Below the pieces are notes generated by a model. It made no database searches. It worked only from the letters and a program-made list of their open reading frames with translations, and had not been told where the DNA came from. From Neelides folsomi (lineage: Eukaryota > Arthropoda > Collembola > Neelipleona > Neelidae): DNA of 64,000 bases. The position numbers and the translations under genes were made by a program. The stretch's first letter is position 1. Each line of letters starts with the position of its first letter. Below, one piece after another: positions 11,318 through 24,500 of this stretch. The stretch covers positions 1-64,000 of the forward strand of contig JAQGBZ010000124.1 in assembly GCA_034687125.1 (NCBI GenBank), given 5' to 3'.

Positions 11318-12789
11318 ATGTACAAGAATGACCCATCGGACGTAGGAGTCGAGGTCGACATGAGGGGAGAAGGGAGGAAACGACAAGACGTGGGCGGCAG
11401 CCCACGTTCTTACTCTCACCAAACACACTCACTCCAATTTGAGGAAGAAGAAGAGAGCAGTGGGAACAGCGTTGTTTCCTTCAACAACAACGAAGCTCCG
11501 TACGGCCCTCGTCATTCAGTCCAAAAAACCCGAACAATCCCAGCTTCCCATCAACAACCCGCAAGGGCATATCTATCCCCTTCTGACTACAACATCAACA
11601 GGATGCCAGACATCCCAGAAAAGTTTAGAGACGAGAAGGATGGGTCAGAAATCTACGTTATGGATTCCGCCGTTAAAAGACCACCTGGATCAATTTATAG
11701 GTAAAATCACCATTAATACTTAATTGTTAATACATAACGTATAAAACTATATTTTTATTAAGATTAATTTAGGATATAATGAGATTGAATAAGATTGAAT
11801 ATTAATTTATCTCTGTTTATAGTCATTATTCAGGTCGGGCTCCTTCAGAGATGTCTTCGGTGAAAACGAAGACGTCCAGGAAAAACGGAGTCGTGGTTGA
11901 AACCATGTCGGCCCCTAATCCATTTTGTCCTCATACGAAGGGGGTTTGCTGTCTCCTACTTTTGGTCAACTTGGGATTGATTCTCGTCACCTTGGGTTTC
12001 TCAATCGTCCTCCAACTCTTTGATCCTCCTTATGTTTGGTAATGCCCAAAGCCCACACACATTTTTATTGTCCCTTCCCTTCCCTGCCTACTTATTCCTT
12101 CTCAAGCATCTCTTGAGTTAATAGAGAATGAAATTGAGGCTTCTTATCTCTCTGACACATTATTAATTATGATCTCGTCATTTCCCTTTGTCCGCTAAAC
12201 AAATATGATTGGAATAATCTTTACTAATACCTGTTAGAGGATTAAAGAGAAATGTTAGGATTAAAATCTGCATTCGTTAAAGACATGCTGATTTTAATAC
12301 TATTGATTTTAAATTTTGTTGTCATTCATGAATTTCATGATGGCTATTTCCAATTTTATTGAATTAATCAAACAAATATTATGCAATAATAATCTTTTTA
12401 AGTGGTATATGTAAAAAATCTTATTAAAAATATGACTTTATTTTATCGACTTATTGAAGTTAATGGAATTTATATGTTTTAGGTATTTTGGAGTCGCATT
12501 TTTAGTCGTTGGATTCCTAGCCTTGATTTCGAGTCTCATCTTCTGTGTGTATTTATGCCGAGAGTCTGAGGAAGAACGGCGGAAAGCAGGAGTTGAACCA
12601 GGAGAGCTTTACTGGACCCATCATTGGCAGAAAAGAATTCCACTCCCGGGCTTCACAAGCCGAGAATCTGGAAAGAACGATGATGTTTCTACGGTCTATT
12701 CAGCTCGGACTGACAACAACGACAAGTACTATGTGAGGAATGAACAACGAGAAATGACTCCAATTCATTCTTATGGACATAGAAAGTGA
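11318..12789 (+). CDS. Unrecognised two-membrane-span protein
   Basis: Three exons, 11318-11700, 11823-12038 and 12483-12789, give 906 bases and 301 residues with consistent phases. I do not recognise the family. The N-terminal 150 residues are polar, with an EEEEESSG acidic run and many Ser, Pro and Asn, and look disordered. A Cys-containing stretch (NPFCPHTKGVCC) then leads into one hydrophobic span (LLLLVNLGLILVTLGFSIVL). A short loop (QLFDPPYVWYFG) follows, then a second span (VAFLVVGFLALISSLIFCVY). The tail is charged: CRESEEERRKAGVEPGELYW, and it ends in SYGHRK. The layout suggests a membrane hairpin with both long tails in the cytosol. Tetraspan families do not fit, as there are only two spans. 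The start is the first Met of the open frame; an upstream exon cannot be ruled out. AATAAA occurs at 12874-12879. Confidence 0.8.
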
Positions 12790-14955
12790 TTTCTTGATTT
12801 AGTCCTTTTTTCATTTTTGCAACTTCATTTTATTATTTCCCTTCCTTCGCTTTCGTATCAGATTCAAATTATCAATAAATACTTAGAGTATATCTTACCT
12901 GTACAGATAGAATAGATAATAGGTATGTACAAATGAGGTGCAGATCCTTTTCTACTTTGTTATCCTTTTCTATTCTATTGTACTTTGCTCCAACAATTAC
13001 TAATATTTCAGTTTTTTTATTTGTCAAGATTAAGGAAGAATTTGTATGTCAGTATGTCAAAAAGAACGAATTTACTTGATAATAATTTGAGTAGAAGGTT
13101 AAAGTGCAAATGTATGTACATGTAAGCACCTACCAAATGTATTTAATATAAATATACTAAAGTTTATTTGCATAAGGTACATACTTACATACCTATTTTA
13201 TATTGTTGTAAGTCAGAAAAACTTATCGACTATTTCACCCCACGCAATTAGAATTCAAAGAGTTAAATCAGATTTTTATATTATTTTAGTACTTTACCAT
13301 TAGATATTTAATCAATGTACTATCCACTTACACTTAAGTACTTTCATAAGTAGGCATTTAAAGTTACTTTAAGTACCTGGTATTTGTGTACTCTATATAC
13401 AGGTAGGTATATATCTAAATAAATTCTTATAACACGATTAATATATGTATGTACCATACTTAAATAATATTTAGTAGTGTAATAAAGATAAGCATAATAA
13501 TAATAACTACCATAATTGTAAATGTTGATGTTTCAGTTTATTCCAATTTTGGTTCAAGCTTTAATAAAATAGTCAGATAAGTACTTAATTATCAAATAGT
13601 AGCCTCATTTGAGGTTCAATGTTTGAAACCCGTACTTGATATGATATGAAAATATTTTTTTTAAATATTTTACAAGATGAAAGAGCTGTTTTTATTTCTT
13701 ATGATAATATTAATGCAAAGATCTTAAAATAATTAATCAATCCCTCAGAAAATGCGTGTATTTGGACTCGAATGAATGGATTTTATTATACTGGGTACAT
13801 TATACATAGTGTGGCAATTGCAGTTCCGTTTCGTTGTTTATTGTATGTAATATTAAGGTTTAATAGCTTATGTTCTTAATCAACTTTCAAAGCTTGAATA
13901 ATTAATCAATTACAAAGTGCAAATGTACAGCATTATTAAATAATTTTTTTTATTCAACTCATATTCGACTAATTTTTCATGATCAGAGTTTAAATATCAG
14001 TACTTTACAGTAGTGTATGTATGTTACAATATAAGTATTTATGATTCTTGCATAGAGGAGCAGAAGTATCTGTATTTGTATTTGAGTTTGGAAATTAAAC
14101 TCATCAATGGATAAAAGCAGATTACAATTTTCAGTGATTTTGGCGATGTAGTTGGCTAAAATAATGTAATTATTTATAAATATAATATCATTTTACAACC
14201 ACAAAATGAACAGCTAATTTACGCTCATTGTCAAAACAGATTAATAATTATTTGATATCAAACCGTTACAATTAATATAAATTAAATTTTAATCCGATAA
14301 ACATAAACTTGATAAAATTTAGTTTATTAAACATTAATTTTATTGTGTTCGTTACTAAACAAAACCAAAAATATACGCTAAGAATATAAAGTATACAGGT
14401 AGTCCACGCTAATGTACATATTTACACAAACATTATAAATAGGTAATAACCTAATAACTAATATACTTGTGAAGTTAGTCTATGTTATTAGGTTTAGGTT
14501 AAAGAGTAAGTTTTATTTATTTATTATGATGATAACATTCTTTAATCTAATAAGTTAAAGCTGTAGAGATCATTTTTAACAATTAGATAAATACATAATT
14601 CATTCCTAACTATATGCATCACATAAGAAGTCATATTGAACTTGTAGTAGTATTTTATAAATTAAGATTCGATGAATACATCAATACGATTAAGATTTAA
14701 GCTAACACAAATCATTTTGTCATATGATTAGGAATTTTATTGCGGCGTTTGTGATAATGCTTTATTGATGTGTAATAGATAATCTTGAAATATAAATAAC
14801 ATTTTGTGTGCTAATAATTTATATTCATGTGACTTTTTTTATTCATTTTGATTTAATAACCCAGCACGAGCACTAAAATTTTTCTCATTACTATACTGTA
14901 TATATTTGTATTTGCATAGAGGCGAAGTTTAAGGTTAATTTCGGTCTTTTTCATA
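12790..14955. other. Intergenic, very AT-rich, no supported gene
   Basis: Between two genes on the same strand. It contains the 3' UTR signal of the first and presumably the promoter of the second. It holds many short TACATA/GTACTT-like runs but no repeat with defined ends and no credible open frame. Confidence 0.6.
12874..12879 (+). terminator. Candidate poly(A) signal
   Basis: AATAAA 85 bases past the stop codon of the two-membrane-span gene. Confidence 0.5.
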
Positions 14956-17650
14956 ATGAAGTTTTTAAAAATCAAGTATTTTTCTCATTTCTTCATTCTT
15001 GCCATTCTCCTCCTTTCGTTCCTCTATGGTACTGGTGGAAGTGCAATTTCAAGAGTTGAAAATAAATTGGAAACAGACGAGGATGTCGTTTTCATTTACG
15101 TCCTTCAAAAGTTCTCTTCCTCAAAGTCATTTCTGACGGAGGAAGAAGTTCAAAGCGTCATTTGTTCATATGATCAAATTGGGAACCTTAATAGAACGAC
15201 CGACTACAATTTGACCGATGAGATCAACTTTGAGCAAATTCTCGTCGACATGAACAAAACGCTCTCGATTCATTTCCTTCAAGAACGGACCAGGCAAATT
15301 GATCGCACTTTAAGATTAAATTATAGATTTGGAAATAGCAATAACATTCAGACTCCAAACGATCCGACGGATGAAGAGAGAAATTCTATAAAGATAGATG
15401 AAATTTCAGACAATGATGAAAATGAAGAAGAATTGAAGCCTTCAAAAGGAGAAGGTTATTAATTTATTACATTAAATAATAATTATTTAATGTTAACCTT
15501 GAAATCTCTTGGAAAAATTGGTTTAAATACCTTATAGTAAATAAGGAAAACATGATTTAGTTTTAATTATGAATATGACATGTATGTATTTCATTTTCGT
15601 TATGCACCAATTTAAGGTAAATAATTAAAACCTTCTTTTGTATGGACGTTTGACATAGTTTGGGCATATGGAGGAATTTCTGCTTTAATGGTCTCCTCTT
15701 GTGCTCTCACTGGGCTTTTAGTTTTCCCTTTAATGGAAAACAGATTCTTTGATGACATTCTCGTTGCAATGGTTGCTCTAGCTGTTGGATGTCTTCTTGG
15801 ATCAACTGCATTCCTCCTCATTCCTGGAGTAATTTACTTTTTATTCATGTTATACCCAAACAAACTTTAAAAACGTTTGCCAAAGTTTAAAAGTACGAAA
15901 GTCAAAAATGAGTAGAAACGATGCGACTGAGTTCATAAAATCCATCATAATGACCTTAAATTTTTTGAATTTAATATCATTATAACTTTCAGTCGTTCCA
16001 TGCTCTCGAAGAAGACGATGAAAACGGTTATCTCACATTCTCCATGATTATTATTACAGGCATTTGGTTCTTCTTCATGGTTGAACGGATCATAAAAGCC
16101 TTGCTTGTGTTCAAAGAAGTTTGCATTCATAAAAATTTTAATACAAACAATATAATTTTAATATTACACAGATAATATATAATACTACTATGTTTGTATA
16201 TTAAATATAAAAAAATATTACTTCTATTATACGTAATTATTACGTAATTATAATCATTATTAGTAATTTTGATTTTAGCAAGAAGAAGACAAAAAAATGA
16301 GACAAGAAAGAGAAGTTAGACCCATACCAAACATCGTGTTTGAAACAGATCCTAGCAATAACATGGATGAGCATCAACTGACATATGTTCGATCACCCAT
16401 AAGACCACAATTTGCAATCCCAGTAATCCAAGTTGATGAAATTGACTCGGATTTGTCCCACGACATTAATATGAACTTGACGGGTTCGTCAAGTAGGGAA
16501 GTTTTCTCAATCACTGAACGAGAAGCTCATTTGTCAAGTGAGAATAAGATGACAATTATTGATGTCCCAGATCCTTCTTCGAGAAGACATAGCATTATAA
16601 GTCGACTCACTGTTCAAGATGTCAACGCTCAGGTTCACGCTTAATTACTACATTCTTTTAAATTAGGAACTCTTGTTAATTTTCTAATTTGGACTTCAGG
16701 GGCGAGCTAGGCGCCCAAGCATACTGTCTCAATTGAGTCAATTTTCAAAAACTAGCAGCAAGTTTGGACCAAAAACAACCAGAGTCTCGAGCTTAGGTTA
16801 TTTTTACATTAATTTAATTATTTAAATTCAAATACATTTTACCATATATTAAAATACATACTAATACCTACAACTAACAACATAAAACTATATGTATAAA
16901 TTTGTATTCGGATAATTCATCCCAAAACTTATTTTTGGGTTGAAAGTCTTGAAAGTAATAAATCCACAATTAGCATAATCAATGAAAATGTGAGGATTTT
17001 TAAAATAAAAAGTTTATCGTTTCAGCTTGGATGGTCATATTTGGTGACGCATTTGTAAATCTTTTTGACGGGATTGCCATTGGAGCTGCTTTGAGCCAAA
17101 GAATCATCACAGGGATATCCCTCACCATTGCTCTCGTTTGTCAGGAAATTCCTCACGAGTTTGGTAACTTCCTTCGCTCGTAAAATAGTGAATAAACTGT
17201 GAAGAGTTTAAGTGTTTATGAGATTTGTGCATGTGAAGGAGACTTCGCCGTCCTCATCAACGCAGGAGTGTCGAGGAAACGAGCGATTTTTCTTCGAATA
17301 GGTTCATCTGCAGCGACGATCGTCGGACTCATTATAGGGATATTTGCTGGAGGACTCAATTTTGAAAATTATATTTTTGCCGTTGCTACCGGGATGTTTC
17401 TCTATCTCTCTCTAGTGGATCTCGTAATTTATTAAACTAGCGGAGATGGTGAGTTTGATGATAGAGAAAAACTGAAGGTGTTATTTTATTGAAGGTGCCA
17501 AAGATGAACGAGATGGCGGAGGAAGGACTAAAAGAGTCATTGAGCAAAGGATTCAAGATTCTCATACTGCAAAATATTGGGCTCTTCCTTGGTGTTTGCA
17601 TCATTTTCTTTTTAGCTAAATACCAAGATAAAATCTCTTTTAATATTTGA
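14956..17650 (+). CDS. ZIP (SLC39) metal-transporter family protein with altered metal-site residues
   Basis: Eight exons: 14956-15454, 15659-15828, 15993-16118, 16279-16632, 16700-16796, 17026-17163, 17239-17423 and 17495-17650 (1,725 bases, 574 residues). ZIP proteins carry zinc and related metals into the cytosol. An N-terminal signal-like hydrophobic segment (about 10-30) is followed by an acidic extracellular domain with N-x-T sites. Then come three membrane spans (VWAYGGISALMVSS.., ILVAMVALAVGCLLGSTAFL, YLTFSMIIITGIWFFF), a long polar cytosolic loop (about 266-415), and the five C-terminal spans. The fourth span reads GDAFVNLFDG (422-431) and the fifth CQEIPHEFGDF (454-464). The pattern is that of the LIV-1/ZIP4-ZIP8-ZIP14 branch. 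The usual His of 'HN-x-x-DG' is Val426, and the usual His or Glu of '(H/E)E-x-PHE' is Gln455. The last intron but one before the stop is only 71 bp. AATAAA follows the stop at 17651 and again at 17675. Confidence 0.9.
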
Positions 17651-17674
17651 AATAAAAAATTTTAATTGTGTGCA

Positions 17675-17680
17675 AATAAA
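17675..17680 (+). terminator. Candidate poly(A) signal of the ZIP gene
   Basis: AATAAA 25 bases past the stop; another AATAAA abuts the stop at 17651-17656. Confidence 0.45.
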
Positions 17681-17977
17681 GCCAACAACAAATATTGACT
17701 AACATTCTTTTAAATACAATATAATAGAGGAATTTTTATTTACACCCATATTATTTCAACATGCGTTTTCAGATTTTCTGACATTGGGCATTTTCAATTA
17801 ATTACTAAAAGATAGCCCAAATATCTTTAAAAATTATTTCAGAATTATGCATAACATGATTGTAGTAACTATGCATGTGTTTAGGAATACAACGTACATA
17901 GCTATTGCGTACATATAGGGTAAGTAAATGAGAACTCTGAAATAATAGGGAAGTAAAGTGTAGTATGTTAGTGGGAA

Positions 17978-18505
17978 AGGGGCCGACCAGTTTGGCTTTG
18001 AGGGAGAGATAGTGTTCACGAGTTGCCTTGTTAAGCAGATTTTGGGCCCTGAGCTTGCCTGGATGGGTGAACGGGGTGGCCCGTTACACCCATCAGGAAG
18101 AGCCGGGGTTCGAAGTTAGCGGTGAGGGGTTCACCTTGGCGAAAGGACCAGAGCTCACCAAGAGGTGGAGCCAGTGGCCCCTACCAGGTCAGCTGAGGAC
18201 TAAATGCAAAAGGTCTTCCCATTTCTCTCTCTCGGAGCACATAGGTGGCGGCCGTGACCATTGCAAACACACACGGTCATAATTAAGTATCCCCCATGGA
18301 AGCATACAAATTAGTCTAATACCAATAGCCTATACAACACGGGGTAAATTTCTCTCCACTGGAAACACATATCAATCTAATATTGGTAATGTGTGCCATA
18401 TGGAGTAAAGAAATGCTTGTAAATAGGCTGAGACAGACTGCAATGGGCCTCTAGGCCTGCGCGGCTGTGAAGGTAACATCACAATCTCCCAATATACATA
18501 CATAC
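17978..18505 (+). mobile_element. SINE-like retroposon flanked by 13-bp target duplications
   Basis: The 13-base sequence ATGTTAGTGGGAA occurs at 17965-17977 and again at 18506-18518. The 528 bases between are far more GC-rich than the surroundings. They contain GGGTTCGAAGT near 18107, close to a pol III B box (GGTTCGA), and end in a short ATAC-type tandem tail just before the second duplication. This fits a LINE-mobilised SINE. I could not fit a full tRNA fold or a convincing A box, so a tRNA origin is tentative. A frame of 84 codons inside it is probably not coding. Confidence 0.65.
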
Positions 18506-21500
18506 ATGTTAGTGGGAATAAGTTAGCTGTGTGCCTATGGGCAAGTGTTGGAATCAGTATATTCTTCCTTCCAAGACAAATAAACATTCACTTTTGAGCC
18601 GAGTTTTAGGAGTGATGGCCGTAAAGTGGAATCACCGCAAAGAGGAACCCGTCCACCCATGTCAAATTAAAAAAGACATAGATGAAGATGTTGATTGCGT
18701 GGCGAGGAAAGTAATCGCCTCCTTCCCCGCTATGAATATTCACCATCACAACTCCACCGACCATCCATCAACTCATGGGGGTCTACCTAGAAAGTATTAT
18801 TTCAAGATATACATACAACCGACTAGAGGGTTCATCTCCCATGCACAGATATTTCTCTCACCAAATCATTCCTCCTCTCAAGAGGAGAATGAATGGAGAA
18901 AACAAACGCTCTTCAGTAAACCATGCACAAATTCAACCCTACAATCTCGTCTTTTAATCTAATGTATACGAGCCTCAAACTCGGATTTCATTCTCTAATT
19001 ATAAGGAGAAAGTTTATCATTTCCCTTATAATATTTCACTTCTGCTAAAATAATAACTCTCGAGACGCGGAAGATATGTTCGAACAGCGGTTTTGGCAAA
19101 CATAAATACATAAAGATATCCAGTCGAGTTGTATACGTTAATGTGCTTACGATCCTACGCGAATAATTATTGTACTCCCCTCCTTCACAGTGTCTAAATA
19201 CATCCTGACGAAACTGATAGTTCATTATTATTTCTCTGGGAGTAAATTAAAGTAGCGTTCTGAGTGAAAGCTCATTTCATGCTCACCTCATCATAAGAGA
19301 TAGGTCTAGTTGAGAGAATAAACCTTCTCAAACTTCTCTTTACCTTCCCGATATCTCACTGGTATTTACGGACTTCGCTTGTACAGGACGTCTTTGTATC
19401 TCTCGTATCTCTCTGCCAAAAGGTTTTGGTTTCTATTCTCTCAACTTTGGAAGAAAGGCCGGAGTTAATTTCTATGTTCTTATTACGTCTAACAACTAGG
19501 GACGTGGGAAGAGAGTCAAGACGGAATAGTGTGTACTTTTGTAATAAAGACTTTTATAAGAAGAAGATGCAAAGGGCTCTCGAAACGGCCCTTCGCCTAT
19601 CATTGAACGAGAAAAGGAGTCTCGAAGGTCTCGTTGAGAAGAGTCTTCAAGAACTTCCTCGAACTTCCAGAGAGAGAGGCATGCGTGAATTCCTAATAAT
19701 TATTATTTTCCTTCGACCTCGCCCATCCAAAATTTCATATATATTCTCATGTTTTCCTCATCTTTAATGCTCATCTATCTCTCATTATCTTCATAGCTGC
19801 ATATGGTTTAAGACATAAAAAAATAATTTAACGTCATCGAATAAGAAATGGGGAGAAACACTGCAATTGGTGAAACTCATAACTGAATTTTTTTTCATGA
19901 GCTGAGAAGCGGGGAGAGAATCGGGAAAATTTGCAGTGTGCACATGGCAAGTTTCCGTACCGAATGTTTCCCTCATTCCTTTTTGAGGGAGAGATATTGG
20001 GAAATGCACTTCGTCGGTTCATCCGTCTTTATTTCTCCGAGACACTTCGTCGGTGTTGGTTCCCTCTGTTTCCTTACTTATACTCGTATGTAAGACTTGC
20101 CCACTCCTTGGATGGAAAAAGTTTGCGACAAAATCAAAATAAATTTTGTATCTTTTAATTCCCATTTAAATTAAATAACCAGATTTCCACGTTAATCTTC
20201 ACTCTGTGAGGTCGTGAAGTTCTTCCTTATCATCAAAGTTCGGCCAATTCACGAGGCAATAAGTTGAGAAGTGAAGAGTGAAAGAAAGTCATTAAAAATT
20301 TATTTTATACATTTGTCAAATGAATGGGAATTGAAGAGAGATTCGTTCACCGCTTTAATGTAGCATGTTATCAGGTATGTGAAAGTTTATTATTTCTCTC
20401 TCCCTTCAAACCCCCATTAACTGCTAAGATTTCCTCATAAAATCTTTTATTACGTCCTCATCAACTTTTACTCCTAATGTCTGGAAGATGAATTTAAATG
20501 TGCTTGTAAAGGATGCAATCTCATTTATTGTTCATCTTCCCTTTCCCTTCTTTTAAGGATCGATGAAGAGTTAAAGAACAAATTTTCTTTCGGGTTAAAT
20601 CCAGACAAATGAGGCACAAAGCCGACCTTTAGAAAAGGAATAATAATGTCAGATCTAATTTAGATCTCGGCGTAATAACTTCTCAAATAGGATTTGATAA
20701 ATCTTTCAATCTAATCACATCCTTAATACGTTCCAAGATTCTTAATACCGCTTCGGTTATCAAGGAGCAACATGTTCAAGCTTAAATACACTATGGTATA
20801 TAAATAGTATACCCCTAATTGAACTTATATGTTCTCATGCTGAACATGATAATGGGTTAAATCCGAATATATTATCCGCAGAGATCTTTGAATTTGCTAT
20901 GTGGAAGGCTTAAGCCTTCAGTAGTTTATTAAGAGTAAATGCACGGATGCATACCAATAGTCCTGAAGTTTTTCTTCTAAATAGACCTATACTTACTTTA
21001 AGATACGTAGTGGTATAATATACATGTCCATTGTTCTTGTACGTCTACTCCAGATATATGTTTTTATTCGTAAGGAAACGTGATAAGAGCATGAAGATAG
21101 ACGAGAGAAAATTAGGCCAAGATTACTTAATTTCGAGCGGGTCGAGAAAATTAAGTTTGAGGATAGGCAGGCTAGAAAATAGAATTACGGTTTGACTCTC
21201 ATGAAATGAAGCCAAGACCACGTAATATAAATTGTATTTGTTAGGTTGATAAGTACACGTATGAGTTTGGTATAGGATGAGACGAGAACCAGTTGGTTTC
21301 AATTAAGACCTTTTGACATTGAACTTTTACATTCTTCCCTGAGGTTTCAAATGGAATGGAACGAGCCATAACGTCGCTCCGGGATTGTCAATTTTTTCAT
21401 TAAGAAATCACAAATCAATTATTAATACATTTCGTATTAACTTATAAACTCTGAGATGAAATCTTCGCAGAACTTTTATATTGAATACAAAGAGACAAAG

Positions 21501-24500
21501 ACTACCTGGATTCTTTTTAAAATTTTAAGTTAAGAGGAGAAATTGAAGTAAATACATATATAAGATGTAGTCCCCGAATTGGGTTGAAACTCCTGGGATG
21601 AATTTAATAAGATTAGTTCGAAGAAGATTTCGTCCTCTGAATTCATTTCTTTGGGATGGGAAGTGTCGTTGTGGGTTTTGTCTAGTGACCTATTTCTGAG
21701 GAAGAAGTTCGAAGTTCTCTACGGCCAGAAATAGCTGGAGTCTGAAGGCTCTGAAATAGAATTGCAAAAATCCTATCTTAGGGCCTTTTCACGCACTCAC
21801 ATACACACTCCTACGATACCATTTGCTAATAATCGGAATTTACTCAAAAATATCTAATTTTCTCACGTCCACCTACTTTCTATTTAAATAAATTACCTTT
21901 TCGGAGGAGAGCTCTCTAACCGTAAAACGGAATTTGTAAATTTTAGTGACACACATGTGTCTTTCTATTATAAGATCGTCTTTAAACTAAATACATTACT
22001 TACTACAGACGACATTGTAGTGTTCGGTTTATTACTTTTTTGAAACACTGTTTACGTTTTCTGAATGCATTTAAGTTATTACAATAATGATAAGTATTAA
22101 CAATAATACAGATATTTTAAACATATTTATTTTTAGTTATTTTTACCATATTATGTATATATTAAAACATACTGATATATACCGGTAGTTAAGTATGTAA
22201 AGTATGGATGTTCAGATAGAGTAAGGGATACGAGTAAATGTACAAGCTTCTTAGATAGTTAAAGTAATATTTATTTGCAATGGTCTCCCGATCTTTAGCA
22301 ATTGGGAAGGACAGAGAATGTGTGTTCTTTGCTCTTTCCACTCATTCATGATGATGGTGAAGAGCCAAGTGGGCCTGAATCTCAAGTAGAGTTGAAATAA
22401 GCAAATAATCTATCCATCCTCTTCCATGAGGATTTAGAGCAGAAATACAAATTGCCCTTTTCAATTTACGAGCCGACTCATCCTCATCCTCAATCTTTAA
22501 TTCAAATTATTGAGGAAACTTCGAAAGCAAACCCTTGTATTTTACTTACAGTTAACTCAATTTATTCGCCGAATATACATATTACATATGCATACATTAA
22601 CAAACTAAATGCTTTGCAATACTGAGCATTTAATTAATGAAATGAATAAATTGCCATTTCATGTTTTTTTAAAATTTCCAAATTACATCTCGCATTAATA
22701 TTACATTTTAAAACTTAAACCATATTTTATGTACTAGTATATTATATGTAATGTATTTAATAAGTTCTTGTTCATTTATATTAATATTTAGCTAGTATAC
22801 GTAAAATTTAGACGCATGTAAGCAATTTATCATAAGGATGAGATGAGAAGAAGAAAGATTGGACCAGTTGGTTCATTGATGTACGCCAGGAAAAGCATAT
22901 GGCAGTCTCATAAGATAATTTATCTTGATAAAGTGTAGGAATTTCTACAATAAAACTATCATTTCAGCTCCTTTTCTTTTTTAATATTTTGATGAACCAT
23001 TCATTACAAATACATAGAAACCTCCTATGATGATATTGCGGACTGATTAAAATGTTTATGAACATACCCAAGTGATTTCTGTATTCGTACATATCTTACA
23101 TAACATAAATTTATAAGTATTTTTATTAATCTAACAACAATGATTTCAATTCATTTGGAAAACTAATAATTATTTTCATTCAATGATATTCGTGTCTATT
23201 TACCGACGCATGCATTACCCTTAAATGTCGATGTTGATGGAAAAGATGACTAATGCCATTGGATATAATGCGATATTATGTGCGTGTGTCGGGGAATATG
23301 AATAAAGTTATTGTCCTCCTTTGCAACCTGAGAAGAACATGGTTATTGTAGGTAGTAAATAGGATTACAAGGCCCCCTTTGATTTATTTGCCTCAAGAAA
23401 CTTACTCACAGTTCCCTATCGATCCATTCATTCCCAATTGAGAGGCTTAACTCATATATGAGCTTACAAGGGCCAACAACGAAACATTTCACTGTAAAAA
23501 TAATCCATAAAGAAATGAATTATTCACCTTTTCGCTTCTCAGGAGGCCAGTGGAGAATTTGCCCTCTTTTAAGGAACCGCTTGTTCCTCCTTATTACATA
23601 CCAAATGTGCCAAATACACAAACCGTTTAAACTGGCATATTCCCATTATTCAAAAATTTCTTTACAATCATATGAACTACATATGTGAATGTTTACTAAT
23701 GTATTTGTTGTATAGGTACGCATTGGATAAATAAATACTAATAAATATATACTTATATTGTATTCCATATAGTTAAGTGTATAATATATTTAAAATTTAT
23801 GAGAGAAAAAGTTCGTCATGTTTTCTTCTCTGACTCCGTTGTTTGATGGCCTTGACTCACATATGATTTCCTTCTCCCACTGCGACATATTTAACTGAAT
23901 GGCATCAACTTTTTCCATCTTTTCCTCGTCAAATGTAAAGTGGCGAGCGGAAGTACGTGAAAGCTTGTGCTATATATTTATTTTCCACTCAACTTTCACT
24001 CTTTTTCTTAATTTATAAGAGGTGAATGAAATGGAGAAGTTCGGCTGAGAGATGTTAATCATGATGAATGTTTGTGGGTGAGAGAAGAAGGGGAGATTCT
24101 CCAATTGATTGATTGATAATGTCTCCGTTTGGCCTAATACCTTTGCTTTCAGACAGATGCTATAGGCGAGAAGTCGGGGAATTTTTTTCCCAAAATGTGT
24201 GTTTCAGCACAGTCCTTCCGTTCAGTGTCTTCCTCTTTATACTCTCAACTTCCTTTCGGGTCGATGTCTCCGCCGGTCCTTTTCATCTTCTTTCCTTTTT
24301 ATTTACTCCTCTTTTTCATAGATACCTTTAATATGGCATTTTGCGCTCATAAAACTAGAATTTTGCCTATACCAAATACCATAGATGGAATCTATATATT
24401 CTCCAAGAGTAAGAATATGTACAATATATTTATTAGAGAGTAAACCAAATAGGCATTTTATCTTTACTGGTATGCATGGTATGTTTATTATTATTAGTTT

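Noticed and set aside
18090-18125. tRNA gene suggested by GGGTTCGAAGT
   Set aside because: No cloverleaf with a paired T stem could be drawn; treated as a possible pol III box of the retroposon.
18028-18282. 84-codon open frame
   Set aside because: It lies inside the SINE-like retroposon, is explained by that element's high GC content, and has no recognisable protein content.
18531-18962. 143-codon open frame
   Set aside because: A lone frame starting at the edge of the retroposon flank, with odd composition, no domain and no splice partner.
19426-19767. 113-codon open frame with a charged helical stretch
   Set aside because: It lies in a GA/CT-rich tract where long frames arise by composition; it has no homology that I recognise.
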